Below, one piece after another: positions 7,919 through 16,291 of a stretch of 64,000 bases of DNA (positions are counted from its first letter, which is position 1; every line of letters begins with the position of its first letter). Position numbers and translations under genes: made by a program. The notes under the pieces were generated by a model. It worked only from the letters and a program-made list of their open reading frames with translations, did no database searches and was not told the origin of the DNA. The stretch covers positions 372,001 through 436,000 of the forward strand of contig CAVVCQ010000008.1 of the NCBI GenBank assembly GCA_963746805.1, given 5' to 3'. Source of the stretch: DATHTC01 sp963746805. Lineage in GTDB: Bacteria; Actinomycetota; Thermoleophilia; Gaiellales; Gaiellaceae.

Positions 7919-8112
7919 CGTCGTATCTCCTGTACGGGCTCGCGAATCTCGTCGACGCGCTCGAACCGGTCGGATCGCTGACGCCGTGGGACTGGTACGC
8001 CGGCGGTGACCAGCTCCGCAACGGCCTGGACTGGCGCGGCACGCTCCTCCTCCTCGGGTCGGTCGTCGTGCTCGCCGGGGCCGCGATTCCGCTGTTCGAG
8101 CGGCGGGACCTC
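7919..8112 (+). pseudogene. relic of an ABC-2 type permease C-terminus
   Basis: In-frame remnant of about 63 residues beginning S-Y-L-L-Y-G-L-A just after the dppC-like stop. It reads through LVDALEPVGSLTPWDWYAGG, then GDQLRNGLDWRG, a hydrophobic helix, and F-E-R-R-D-L, the usual end of ABC-2 exporter permeases. No start and no upstream part of such a gene remain. The frame then runs into non-coding sequence, suggesting an old deletion. The rest of 7915-8227 shows no gene. Confidence 0.55.
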
Positions 8113-8227
8113 TCCACCCAGGGCTGCGGCCAACCCGCAAGCGGTCGTCGGCCCGGCCCTGATGGCGTCCGGCGCGCGGCACGGCACCGTGGGAGCCATC
8201 AGGGAACCACGAGCCAGAGGAGCGGAA

Positions 8228-8831
8228 ATGTCCCCCAGGAAGATTCTCGAGTTCGGCGGCTACATCTCCGGAGCTCTGCTGATCGTCTTCGGCATCGCCG
8301 CCATCTACATGGGCGTCGACGGGCGCAGCACCGTCCGCGACAGCCTGAAGCAGGAGCAGATCTACTTCGGCAACGCGGCCGAGGACCCGGCCGTCGCCGA
8401 GCACGCGAAGCAGTGGTCGGAGGAGCAGGTCGCTCACCGGCGACCAGGCTCGCGCGTTCGCGCTCGTCATGCGCGAGCACACGCTCGAGGGCTCCGAGGG
8501 CCTGACCTACGCGCAGATGGGCCGCTTCGTCTCGGCCGCCAAGCCGGACGACCCGGCGGGCACGAGCGACGAGGCCGCCGCCCTCAAGGGCGACGACGGC
8601 CAGCCGGTCCCGAACGCCGCCCGGAACACCTGGGTGACCGAGACGGCGCTGACGACCGCGCTGAACATGTCCTTCATGGCGGAGCAGCTGGCGCTCTTCG
8701 GCGTCGTCGTCGGCGTCGCGCTCCTGCTGGCCGGCATCGGCTTCGTCCTCCTCGCCTTCCTGGCCGTGCGCCGCTGGGCCGAGGGGACGGAGACGGCGAA
8801 GGTCACGCCCACGGTGGCGACGGTCGCGTAG
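8228..8831 (+). CDS. small membrane protein, frameshifted near 8430
   Basis: Begins ATG 8228 after AGAGGAG: MSPRKILEFGG and a first membrane helix (SGALLIVFGIAAIYMG). The frame is lost near 8431-8445, just after SEEQVA, and resumes one base over with LTGDQARAFALVMREHTLEG. It ends with a second helix (LALFGVVVGVALLLAGIG) and TAG at 8831. Joined, it is about 200 residues with two membrane segments around an extracytoplasmic loop. No family recognised. One extra base is needed to explain the break; an assembly error or a recent mutation are both possible. Confidence 0.6.
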
Positions 8832-8854
8832 CGCGACCCGCTCCACCCCTCCCC

Positions 8855-8881
8855 GAAGGGCGCCGCCACGCGGCGCCTTTC
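8855..8881 (+). terminator. rho-independent-like terminator
   Basis: Inverted repeat GAAGGGCGCCG / CGGCGCCTTTC (with G-T pairing) around a 5-base loop, ending in TTTC, between the small membrane protein and msrA. Confidence 0.55.
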
Positions 8882-8891
8882 GCCGTCCCGG

Positions 8892-8897
8892 TACGCT
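8892..8897 (+). promoter_or_regulatory. -10 box of leaderless msrA promoter
   Basis: TACGCT, followed by six bases and the GTG at 8904. It supports that GTG as both transcription and translation start. Confidence 0.5.
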
Positions 8898-8903
8898 GAC
8901 GTC

Positions 8904-9554
8904 GTGCGATTCTTCACGCGCGAGGAGCCCCGGATGGTGACGGCCGCGGAGGCCCTGCCGGGGCGCGACGAGCGGATGGTCGTCCCCGCCCGGCACGAGG
9001 TGCTGGGCACGCCGCTCGAGCCGCCGTTCCCGGACGGGCTCGAGCAGGCGGTCGTCGGCATGGGCTGCTTCTGGGGCGCGGAGCGGCTGTTCTGGCAGCT
9101 GCCGGGCGTCTACACCAGCGCGGTCGGCTACGCCGGCGGCTTCACGCCGAACCCGACCTACCAGGAGACGTGCACGGGCCTGACCGGCCACACGGAAGCG
9201 GTGCTCGTCGTCTTCGACCCGGCTCAGGTCCCCTACGAGGAGATCCTGCGCACGTTCTGGGAGGAACACGACCCGACGCAGGGCAACCGGCAGGGCAACG
9301 ACGTCGGCACGCAGTACCGCTCGGCGCTGTACTGGACGACGCCCGCGCAGCGCGAGGCGGCGCTCGCCTCCCGCGACGCGTACCAGGCGCGCCTGGCCGA
9401 GGCGGGGTACGGGGAGATCACGACCGAGCTCGGCACGGCACCGCCGTTCTACTACGCCGAGGCGTACCACCAGCAGTACCTCCACAAGAACCCGAACGGG
9501 TACTGCGGGATCGGCGGCACGGGCGTCTCCTGCCCCGTCGGCGTCGGCGCCTGA
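8904..9554 (+). CDS. msrA: peptide methionine sulfoxide reductase MsrA
   Basis: 216 residues. MsrA reduces methionine-S-sulfoxide in proteins using a catalytic Cys and recycling Cys residues. The active-site motif GMGCFWGAERLF places the catalytic Cys at 55. Substrate-pocket motifs VGYAGG and the T-G-H-T-E-A stretch follow, then WEEHDPTQGNRQGNDVGTQY. C-terminal NPNGYCG and VSCPV provide resolving Cys. Compared with short MsrA forms it has about 45 extra N-terminal residues, as in longer family members. It is transcribed alone, after a terminator and with its own -10 box. Confidence 0.95.
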   Translation: MRFFTREEPRMVTAAEALPGRDERMVVPARHEVLGTPLEPPFPDGLEQAVVGMGCFWGAERLFWQLPGVYTSAVGYAGGFTPNPTYQETCTGLTGHTEAVLVVFDPAQVPYEEILRTFWEEHDPTQGNRQGNDVGTQYRSALYWTTPAQREAALASRDAYQARLAEAGYGEITTELGTAPPFYYAEAYHQQYLHKNPNGYCGIGGTGVSCPVGVGA

Positions 9555-9579
9555 CCGGCGGGCGCGCTAGGTTCCGCGC

Positions 9580-10788
9580 ATGACCGTCGTCGAGGCACGC
9601 CGGTGGCGCGACCTGTTCGCGGCACGGGCGCGCGAGGACGTCGGCGCCGGGATCGTCGAGATCCTCGCCCTCGCCGCGGACACCGAGCTGATCCCCTTCG
9701 CCGGCGGCTTCCCCGACCCGCAGACGTTTCCGGCGGCGCGTGCGGCGGGCCTGCTCGACGAGCTGGCCGCGACCGGCGACCTCGGCGCCTTCCAGTACGC
9801 CCCGACGCGCGGCCTGCCCGGCACGCGAGACGCACTGCAGCAACGGCTGGAGGTGCTCCAGGGCCGCCGTCCCACGGACGACGAGCTGCTGGTCACGAGC
9901 GGCGGCATCGACGGCCTCGAGCTCGTGTCGAAGTCGTTCCTCGACCGGGGCGACGCGGTGGTGGTCGAGGGGCCGACCTACCTCGGCGCGATCATGGCCT
10001 TCCGCAGCTTCGAGGCGCAGGTCGTGGCCGTCCCGATGGACGCCGACGGGCTCGACGTGGACGAGCTGGCTGCGGCCCTCGTCGGTGGGCTGCGGCCGAA
10101 GCTCCTCTACACGATCCCGGACCACCAGAACCCCGCCGGGGTCAGCCTCACGGCCGAACGGCGTACCGCCCTCGTCGACCTCGCGCGCCGCTACGGGTTC
10201 CTCGTCGCCGAGGACGTCGCCTACCGCGAGCTGGGATTCGACGGCGACGCGCTGCCGAGTCTGTGGAGCCTCGGCCCGGACGTGGTCGTCCAGCTCGGGA
10301 CGACGTCCAAGACCTTCTTCCCTGGCGTGCGGCTCGGCTGGGCGGCCGGGCCGGACGAGGTGATCGCGCAGCTCGTCGTCGCGAAGCAGAACACCGACCA
10401 GTGCGCCTCGCCGCTGGGCCAGAAGCTGTGGGAGGAGTACGCGCGCCGCGGTGCCCAGGACGAGCAGCTCGTCCGCTCGCGGGGTCTGTACCGGCGCCGG
10501 TGCGAGCGCCTGCTCGCGGCGCTCGAGCGGACGATGCCCGAGACGGTCTCGTGGACGCGGCCCGAGGGCGGCTTCTTCTCCTGGCTGACGCTGCCGGACG
10601 GCACGGATGCCGTCGCGTTCGCGCGCCGAAGCGCGGCCGCGGGCGTGGCGGTCGTCCCCGGCGCCCCGTTCTTCCCGGACGGCCGCGGCACCGCGAACCT
10701 CCGGCTCTCGTACAGCAAGGTCGAGGACGAGCTGATCGACGACGGCGTCGAGCGGCTGGCCGCCCTCGTCCGCGAGGGAGTGTCGTGA
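9580..10788 (+). CDS. PLP-dependent aminotransferase, class I/II (2-aminoadipate transaminase-like)
   Basis: 402-residue fold-type I aminotransferase. PLP Lys244 lies in TTSKTFFPGVRLGW. N184 (DHQNPAG), Y215 (EDVAYREL) and an Arg after the Lys complete the cofactor pocket. The N-terminal PFAGGFPDPQTFP is typical of the LysN/aromatic aminotransferase subgroup related to MocR C-terminal domains; no DNA-binding domain is fused. The substrate cannot be fixed. TAGGTT at 9568-9573 sits six bases before ATG 9580. Its stop overlaps the start of the cupin gene (GTGA), so the two are cotranscribed. Confidence 0.88.
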   Translation: MTVVEARRWRDLFAARAREDVGAGIVEILALAADTELIPFAGGFPDPQTFPAARAAGLLDELAATGDLGAFQYAPTRGLPGTRDALQQRLEVLQGRRPTDDELLVTSGGIDGLELVSKSFLDRGDAVVVEGPTYLGAIMAFRSFEAQVVAVPMDADGLDVDELAAALVGGLRPKLLYTIPDHQNPAGVSLTAERRTALVDLARRYGFLVAEDVAYRELGFDGDALPSLWSLGPDVVVQLGTTSKTFFPGVRLGWAAGPDEVIAQLVVAKQNTDQCASPLGQKLWEEYARRGAQDEQLVRSRGLYRRRCERLLAALERTMPETVSWTRPEGGFFSWLTLPDGTDAVAFARRSAAAGVAVVPGAPFFPDGRGTANLRLSYSKVEDELIDDGVERLAALVREGVS

Positions 10789-11192
10789 GCGATCCCGAGA
10801 GCTACTTCGCGGGCGACACCGAGGCGCAGTCCGGCCGCACCGGGACCTGGGTGCGCTGGGACGCGCTCGACCCGCTCGAGATGGTGCCGGGCCTCACCTT
10901 CCAGCCCGTGCTGGGCGACGCGCTGATGGTCAACTTCGTCAGCTTCGAGCCGCACACCGAGGCGCCGCTCCACTGGCACGACGAGGAGCAGATCACCTAC
11001 GTGATGGACGGCGAGTTCGAGTTCACGGTCGCCGGCGAGACGCGGACGATGCGCCGTGGCGACGCGGTGGCGATCCCGCCGAACGTCCCGCACGGCGCAC
11101 GGACGCTCGACAGCTCGTGCGTCGAGATCGACGTGTTCCACCCGCCGCGACGCGGCGTGCTCGAGGCGATGGGCCTCGAGCCCGGCCCGTAG
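10785..11192 (+). CDS. cupin-domain protein
   Basis: 135 residues, a single small beta-barrel cupin. Motif 1 is HTEAPLHWHDEEQITYVMDGE, which supplies His and Glu metal ligands. Motif 2 is the G-D-A-V-A-I-P-P-N-V-P-H stretch with the last His. GTG 10785 overlaps the aminotransferase stop. Coupling to a transaminase suggests a role on the same small molecule, but cupins are too varied to name a reaction. Confidence 0.82.
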   Translation: MSDPESYFAGDTEAQSGRTGTWVRWDALDPLEMVPGLTFQPVLGDALMVNFVSFEPHTEAPLHWHDEEQITYVMDGEFEFTVAGETRTMRRGDAVAIPPNVPHGARTLDSSCVEIDVFHPPRRGVLEAMGLEPGP

Positions 11193-11206
11193 CTCTACCA
11201 CGCCGG

Positions 11207-11220
11207 GTAAAGCGCTTTCC
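11207..11220 (+). promoter_or_regulatory. LacI-type operator, site A
   Basis: GTAAAGCGCTTTCC, with the perfect 10-base palindrome AAAGCGCTTT at its core. It matches the sites in the PQQ/cupredoxin region (consensus near GCAAAGCGCTTTGC). It overlaps a candidate -35 (TTTCCG, 11216-11221) that is 18 bases from a -10 (TAGGAT, 11240-11245) serving the secreted protein at 11253. Confidence 0.6.
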
Positions 11221-11239
11221 GTCGGGGCACGAACATGGT

Positions 11240-11245
11240 TAGGAT
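11240..11245 (+). promoter_or_regulatory. -10 box that sets the start at 11253
   Basis: TAGGAT ends 7 bases before GTG 11253. The ATG at 11235 would lie upstream of the predicted transcription start, so the GTG is preferred. Confidence 0.5.
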
Positions 11246-11252
11246 TTGCGCC

Positions 11253-12098
11253 GTGAGACCGGCATCCAGGACCGTGGCCCGCGTCTCGTTGCTCGCGCTC
11301 GTCCTCTCGGCCGTCCTCGTCGCGGGGGTCGCCGCCAGCCTGCGGACCGACGCGGCGCGGGCCGCCGAGGAGAAGCTGCCGAGCTATCGCTGCTGCTTCC
11401 GCATCGACACGCTGATGACCGGACGGCTCGACACGGTGTTCGACGACGTCGTCCTGAGTGCGCCGCAGCACGCGACGTGGACGTTCCGCAACAGCGAGCT
11501 CGTGACGTACTCGATGACGAGCTCCGGGCCGAGGATCCGGCGCGCATGGGCGCGGAAGGGCGGGCCGTGGCCCCGGAGCGACGGCCCCGGCATCTCCTTC
11601 GGCGTCGGCCGCGTCACCCGCGGCGCCTGCGACAAGGAGGACTCGAGCCGAGTCTGGACGGACGCGCCGAACCTCATGTCGCGCTACTACCGGAGCCCCC
11701 AGCGGCGCTCCTACGTCCTCGTCGAGCCGGGGCGCGCGATCGCCGACATCGGCGTGGCGGCGGACGAGGCCTGTGACGAGACGCAACACGGCGTCCGCAC
11801 CGGCCCACTCGACGGGCTCGACATCGGCGGCGCGACCTCCCACCTCATGGCGATGCCGACCCAGCGCCAGCTCACGAGCCGCACGCACCTCAAGCTCCGC
11901 CGCCGGCTCGTGATGGGCCGCGACGTCGACCACGAGGAGGACTTCTCGGGGCCGCTCCCGCACGACACGACCGGCTTCTCGCTCGTCGAGGTCTGCTTCA
12001 CGTACGTGTCGCCGGGCCGCGTGAAGGCGGAGTCGGCGAGGATCCGCGCCCTCGTCGGGCACGCGCCGACGCCGGTCAGCTCGCTCGCCTGCCGCTAG
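11253..12098 (+). CDS. secreted hypothetical protein with operator-controlled promoter
   Basis: 281 residues from GTG 11253. Signal peptide at about residues 1-33 (VARVSLLALVLSAVLVAGVAA, then A-R-A-A). The mature protein begins KLPSYRCCFRID and holds several Cys. It is predicted to be mainly beta strands with many charged residues. No family recognised. The link to the redox cluster is regulatory: the same palindromic operator lies over its promoter. Its stop overlaps the stop of the convergent RTX/PASTA gene by four bases (12095-12098). Confidence 0.68.
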   Translation: MRPASRTVARVSLLALVLSAVLVAGVAASLRTDAARAAEEKLPSYRCCFRIDTLMTGRLDTVFDDVVLSAPQHATWTFRNSELVTYSMTSSGPRIRRAWARKGGPWPRSDGPGISFGVGRVTRGACDKEDSSRVWTDAPNLMSRYYRSPQRRSYVLVEPGRAIADIGVAADEACDETQHGVRTGPLDGLDIGGATSHLMAMPTQRQLTSRTHLKLRRRLVMGRDVDHEEDFSGPLPHDTTGFSLVEVCFTYVSPGRVKAESARIRALVGHAPTPVSSLACR

Positions 12099-13081
12099 CG
12101 ACCGGAACTGACCACGAGCGTCACGCGCGCGCCCACCGGCGCCGTCGCACCGCGCCTCGCAACCGGCCGCTGCGAGACGACCGAGCCGCGACGGACCGTC
12201 CGCGAGCGGACGTGGCGGACCGTCCCGACGCGGAAGCCGGCCGCGGCGAGCACGCGCCGCGCCCGCGCCAACGGCAGCCCGACGACCCGCGGCACCGCCC
12301 GTCTCGCGGCCGCCGCGCACGGGAGGGCGCCGTCGAGCCCGGAGAACGAGACGACGCCGCCGGCGAACGTGTAGCGGCCGCTGCGCTGGCGCGCGCCCGC
12401 CGTCACCACGAGGCGCGTCCCGGCGCACGCGAGGCGGATGGTGTCGCCGCCGTCGCCGCCGCTGTCCGCAATCGTCGCGTCCACGCCCCGCGCGCCGCCC
12501 GCCAGGACGTAGGTGTCGTCACCGCCGCCGCCGTCGACGCGGTCGGCTCCGGCGCCGAGCTCGAGCACGTCCGCCCCGGCGCCGCCCTGGACGACGTCGT
12601 CGTCGCTCCCGGCTGCGACGGCGGACTCGCCGCCCGCGAGGGTGTCGGGCCCGGCGCCGCCGGTGACGGAGTCGTTCCCCGGCCCGCCGCGGAGCACGCT
12701 GCCGGCGGCGAGTCCTCGGAGCACGTCGTTGCCCGGCCCGCCCGACCCGCGCGCGGCGACGATCCGGTCGTTGCCGTCCTCGCCGACCGCGAACGCGACG
12801 GGCGCCGCGGACGCGTCGATCACGTCGTCGCCGTCGCCCGTCTCCACGATCAGCGTGTCGACGAGGCCCTCGCACAGGACCTCGTGCGGCGTGATCCGCC
12901 GGCAGGTCCGCGTCAGGATCTCGGCCCCGGCGTCGACGAAGCGGACGCCTGCCGGCTCCACGCTCACGACGAGGCCGTTCGCCTCCCCGGGCGCGGCGGT
13001 GAAGAACACGTCGGCCGAGTCGACGTCGTCGCGCTCGACCGTCGCCGCGAGGGCGGGCGTGCTCGCAGCGGCCGATGCCAC
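12095..13081 (-). CDS. exported protein with RTX-like Gly/Asp repeats and C-terminal PASTA domain
   Basis: At least 328 residues. The centre (about 90-215) holds degenerate Gly-Gly-x-Gly-x-Asp repeats such as GGPGNDSVTGGAGPDTLAGG, which bind calcium in RTX proteins. The last 65 residues form a PASTA domain (VPRVVGLPLARARRVL, then S-Q-R-P), a fold known from PknB kinases and penicillin-binding proteins. A hydrophobic stretch (LLCCLFAVVVASAAA), clearly a signal peptide core, lies in frame upstream of GTG 13081. No ATG, GTG, TTG or CTG precedes it, so the true start is unclear or the 5' end is damaged. Confidence 0.7.
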   Translation of the reverse strand: MASAAASTPALAATVERDDVDSADVFFTAAPGEANGLVVSVEPAGVRFVDAGAEILTRTCRRITPHEVLCEGLVDTLIVETGDGDDVIDASAAPVAFAVGEDGNDRIVAARGSGGPGNDVLRGLAAGSVLRGGPGNDSVTGGAGPDTLAGGESAVAAGSDDDVVQGGAGADVLELGAGADRVDGGGGDDTYVLAGGARGVDATIADSGGDGGDTIRLACAGTRLVVTAGARQRSGRYTFAGGVVSFSGLDGALPCAAAARRAVPRVVGLPLARARRVLAAAGFRVGTVRHVRSRTVRRGSVVSQRPVARRGATAPVGARVTLVVSSGR

Positions 13082-13150
13082 GACGACGGCGAAGAGACAG
13101 CAGAGGAGACGGGCGACCCCGGCGATGGGGCCGATGATAGGCGGGTGCCC

Positions 13151-13684
13151 TCAGCCGTCCGCGAGCTCGAGCAACCTCGTCACGGTGTTCCAGTTGCGCG
13201 ACGTCGCCGACACGCCGAGGTCCTTCCGTCCCAGCAGCGTCACCAGCTTCGAGCGCTGCAGCCCGTTCGGGTGCCACGAGTAGAGCGTGTCGCCGCGCAC
13301 GACCGCCCGGTCGGGCGCCGCCACCGCCGCCTGCAGTTCCCGCTTCAGCGCAGCGGACGGCGTTCCGGAGAGGAACGTCACGAGGTAGCGCGACGGGTTG
13401 GCCGCGACGTCGCCGAGCGGGTCGCGCTTCACGACGCCGGCGAGCTCGTCGCGCGTCCGCACGAACACCTCGGTCTCGAGCCCGAGCTCGTCGGCCAGCG
13501 CCCGCTCGAGCTCGCGCTTCACCGTCGCCGGCCGCTTCTTCGAGGTGACGACGGCGTTCCCGCTCTGCAAGTGCGTGACGGCGTCCTCGTACCCGAGTCC
13601 CTGCAGGATCGAGCGGAGGTCGGCCATCGCCAGGCGCCGGTTACGTGCCAGGTTGACCCCGCGCAGGAGGACGACCAGCCTCAC
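13151..13684 (-). CDS. DUF1697 family protein
   Basis: 177 residues, beginning VRLVVLLRGVNLARNRRLAM, the diagnostic DUF1697 start (L-R-G-(I/V)-N). It continues LQSGNAVV, the usual second motif, and ends with a W-x-T-V-x-x-L-L helix. Function unknown. GTG 13684 overlaps the stop of the terpene-cyclase-like gene (GTGA), so both are on one transcript. Confidence 0.88.
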   Translation of the reverse strand: MRLVVLLRGVNLARNRRLAMADLRSILQGLGYEDAVTHLQSGNAVVTSKKRPATVKRELERALADELGLETEVFVRTRDELAGVVKRDPLGDVAANPSRYLVTFLSGTPSAALKRELQAAVAAPDRAVVRGDTLYSWHPNGLQRSKLVTLLGRKDLGVSATSRNWNTVTRLLELADG

Positions 13685-14649
13685 GCGGGCTCGATCCGCC
13701 CCGCGGCGCGGAGGATCCGGAGCGCGTTCAGCGTCAGCATCGGGCTCGGCCCCCGGCCCCAGTCCACGACCTCGACGTTCGCGCCGGCGCTGCCCGGGGG
13801 GCGCCACCAGCGGCCGCCGGCCTGCCAGCGGCCGTCCGGCCGGCGCAGGGCGGAGAGCAGGTCCAGCGCGTCCGCCGCGCGCGGGTCGCGAACATGGCCG
13901 GTCCGGGCGAGGATCAGCAGCGCCTGCGGCACGTCGTAGTGCCAGAACGGCGGGTAGTGCGCGACGAGCCAGGTCGGGTGGATCGGCTCGCCGGTGCGGA
14001 GCGAGCGGAACAGCCCGTGCGCGAGGAAGAGCTCCGCCGTCCGATCGGCGGCGTCGCGCGCCCACACGGCGCCGGTCGCCTCGGCGTACTCGTGCAGCCC
14101 CCACAGCGGCGGCAGCGACTCGTGGAACGACGAGCGGCGGCCGCTCGCGCGCCTGTCGCAGTTCCAGCCGCCGTCGGGCCACTGCCACTCCGCGAGCGAG
14201 CGGGCGAGCAGCTCGACGCGCTCGTCATCCGCCAGCCCGAGCCGGCACGCCACCGCGAGTGCGTTGCCCTCCTGCGAGCCGCAGCGGCGGGTGAGGCCGT
14301 CGATCGTCCGGATCCGCTGGCGATGGCCCGGACCCGTCAGCCAGGCGAGCACCGTCTCCAGCGCCGCGAGGAGCGGCGGCTCGCCGGGCGGCACGCCGAG
14401 CTCGACGAGCGAGACCAGGCGCCAGTGCGCGCCGCCCCACTTGCCGTAGACGTGGACGCCGAAGCCGCCGTCGTGCCGCTGGCCGGCGAGCAGCCCGCGG
14501 ACGAGCGACCCGCGGCGCAGCTCGTCGAGCGACGGCCGGACGTCCTCGTCGAGCAGGTCGCGCCGAGCGAGGGCGGCGATCGCCGGCTCGTCGGACGCGA
14601 GCAGCCACTCGACCGCGGGGCCGGTTTCGACGCGGGACGCGATCGCCAC
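13681..14649 (-). CDS. prenyltransferase/squalene-oxidase-repeat-like alpha-alpha barrel protein
   Basis: 322 residues of paired helices with recurring Q/G-W motifs: HDGGFGVHVYGKWGG, WQWPDGGWNCDRR and RRPDGRWQAGG. These resemble the repeats of terpene cyclases and prenyltransferases. It lacks the DxDD motif of squalene-hopene cyclase, so catalysis as a cyclase is not supported. Start GTG 14649 is chosen because upstream sequence overlaps the methyltransferase. Cotranscribed with the DUF1697 gene. Confidence 0.65.
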   Translation of the reverse strand: MAIASRVETGPAVEWLLASDEPAIAALARRDLLDEDVRPSLDELRRGSLVRGLLAGQRHDGGFGVHVYGKWGGAHWRLVSLVELGVPPGEPPLLAALETVLAWLTGPGHRQRIRTIDGLTRRCGSQEGNALAVACRLGLADDERVELLARSLAEWQWPDGGWNCDRRASGRRSSFHESLPPLWGLHEYAEATGAVWARDAADRTAELFLAHGLFRSLRTGEPIHPTWLVAHYPPFWHYDVPQALLILARTGHVRDPRAADALDLLSALRRPDGRWQAGGRWWRPPGSAGANVEVVDWGRGPSPMLTLNALRILRAAGRIEPA

Positions 14650-14668
14650 GGCCGGGATGATGGCGCGT

Positions 14669-15322
14669 CTACGGCCGGCGTGCGACGCCCAGGATGTACG
14701 GCGCGGACGTGACCGCCAGGAGCGACGACGAATGGAAGCCGCGCTCGATCGTCTCGATGCGGAAGCCCCCGGCGCGGACCGCCGCCTCGGTGTCGCGCGT
14801 CGTGCGGCAGCCGCCGAGCGACTTCGTCCAGAAGAGGCGATCGGCGCTTCGCTGCACACCGCGAAAGACGACGTTGCGGGAGCGGACGTGCTCCCAGAAG
14901 CGAAGCTCGCCGCCGGGTCGCAGCACGCGTCGCAGCTCGGCGAGCGCAGCTGCGGGGTCGGGCACCGAGCAGAGGACACCCATCACGACCGCCGCGTCGA
15001 ACGACTCGTCCGCGGCGTCGAGCGGGACGGCCACGCCGGCGACGACGTCGATCGGCGCGGCGGCCGCCTGCGCCCGCGGCTCCGCAGCGGCGCGCGCGGT
15101 CGGGTCGGGCTCGACGGCAAGGACGTGCTCGACCTCGGGCGGGTAGTGCTCGAAGGAGCGCCCGTCCCCGGAGCCGACCTCGAGCACGCGCCCGCGGAGG
15201 CCCGAGAGCAGGCGTGCGCGAAGCTCGCGCTGGACGGGATCGGGACGGCGAGCCTCCCGCCGCTCGAGGAGTCGGGCGAAGCGGGACTGCTCGGGCCCGT
15301 AGAGCGACGGCTGCGCGCCCAC
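14669..15322 (-). CDS. class I SAM-dependent methyltransferase
   Basis: 217 residues of the UbiE/Methyltransf_11 type. Motif I is VLEVGSGDGRSFEHY; the acidic strand-2 end is AVEPDP; motif II surrounds FDAAVVMGVLCSVPDP; and motif III is L-R-P-G-G-E. The substrate is unknown. GTG 15322 follows TAGGCT (15329-15334) with a six-base gap, so transcription is probably leaderless and divergent from the kinase at 15362. Confidence 0.85.
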   Translation of the reverse strand: MGAQPSLYGPEQSRFARLLERREARRPDPVQRELRARLLSGLRGRVLEVGSGDGRSFEHYPPEVEHVLAVEPDPTARAAAEPRAQAAAAPIDVVAGVAVPLDAADESFDAAVVMGVLCSVPDPAAALAELRRVLRPGGELRFWEHVRSRNVVFRGVQRSADRLFWTKSLGGCRTTRDTEAAVRAGGFRIETIERGFHSSSLLAVTSAPYILGVARRP

Positions 15323-15361
15323 GGGCCAAGCCTATGCCGCAGCGGCGATACGGTCCGGGCC

Positions 15362-15835
15362 GTGACGAACGTACTCGTGACCGGGATGTCGGGGACGGGG
15401 AAGTCGACCGCGCTGATCGAGCTCGGCCGGCGCGGCTTCCGGGTCGTCGACACCGATGCGCCCGCCTGGAGCGAGTGGACGGCCGCGACGGACGAGTGGG
15501 TGTGGCGGGAGGACCGGATCGCCCGGCTCCTCGCCGAGCAGGGCGGGGGCACGCTCTTCGTCTCGGGCTGCAGATCGAACCAGGGCCGGTTCTACGACCG
15601 GTTCGACGCCGTCGTGCTCCTCAGCGCTCCGGCCGCGGTGATCCTCGACCGCATCGCCGCCAGGACGACGAACGATTTCGGCAAGGGACCCGGCGAGCGC
15701 GAGCGCATCCTCGGCGACCTCGAGGCGGTCGAGCCGCTGCTGCGGGCGACGTGCACCCACGAGCTCGACGCGACGAGGCCGCTCGCCGAGGTCGTCGACG
15801 CCCTCGTCGCAATCGGCCGAGAGGCCGAGTCCTAG
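15362..15835 (+). CDS. P-loop nucleotide kinase-like protein
   Basis: 157 residues with Walker A GMSGTGKST at residues 8-16, a D-T-D motif at the end of the next strand, and C-R-S-N-Q-G-R-F in the middle. It resembles small AAA/shikimate-kinase-like proteins annotated as ATP-binding or adenylate-kinase-like. TACGGT (15349-15354) lies 7 bases before GTG 15362. It converges on the GFA-family gene, the two TAG stops sharing CTAG. Substrate unknown. Confidence 0.78.
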   Translation: MTNVLVTGMSGTGKSTALIELGRRGFRVVDTDAPAWSEWTAATDEWVWREDRIARLLAEQGGGTLFVSGCRSNQGRFYDRFDAVVLLSAPAAVILDRIAARTTNDFGKGPGERERILGDLEAVEPLLRATCTHELDATRPLAEVVDALVAIGREAES

Positions 15836-16227
15836 AGCTCTTCGGCCTGCGGCAGGCCGTCGGTGATCTCGAACCACGGCGCCTTCGAGCCGACGAAGAT
15901 GTGCTCGGTCGGCCGGATGCTCGGCTCGTCGACGAGCGACCCGAGGGCGACGTGCACCCACGCGCCGTCGCGGACGACGGAGTACAGGAGCGAGCCGCAG
16001 ATCCCGCAGCGCGTGTGGTTGGCGTCGTCGTCGCCCCAGACGAGCAGCGTGTCGGCCCCGGCCACGACCTCGAGCTTCTCGCGCTCGATCCCGGCGAAGG
16101 GCTTGAAGGCCGACCCGGTCGACGCGCGGCAGTTCGAGCAGTGGCAGTTCGCGGCGTACCGGAACTCGTCCGGGACGCGGTAGGAGACCGCCCGGCACTC
16201 GCACCTGCCACTCAGGATCGCAGCCAT
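15832..16227 (-). CDS. GFA/CENP-V family zinc-binding protein
   Basis: 131 residues with the Mss4-like zinc ligands of the GFA family: SGRCECRAVSY (C-x-C), NCHCSNCR, then RCGICGS. Family members include formaldehyde-activating enzymes; most are of unknown role. ATG 16227 is the first start. The end overlaps the kinase stop. Confidence 0.86.
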   Translation of the reverse strand: MAAILSGRCECRAVSYRVPDEFRYAANCHCSNCRASTGSAFKPFAGIEREKLEVVAGADTLLVWGDDDANHTRCGICGSLLYSVVRDGAWVHVALGSLVDEPSIRPTEHIFVGSKAPWFEITDGLPQAEEL

Positions 16228-16278
16228 CTCCTCCTACGACTGCGCCCGCACCCGAAACTCAGCGGCGCCCGGCCTTCG

Positions 16279-16284
16279 TATCAT
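16279..16284 (+). promoter_or_regulatory. -10 box of cupin gene
   Basis: TATCAT, seven bases before GTG 16292; supports that start and a leaderless transcript. Confidence 0.45.
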
Positions 16285-16291
16285 TCGAGCC

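Noticed and set aside
11235..11237. ATG 11235 as start of the secreted protein
   Set aside because: It lies between the candidate -35 and -10; GTG 11253 follows the -10 by seven bases and gives a cleaner signal peptide.
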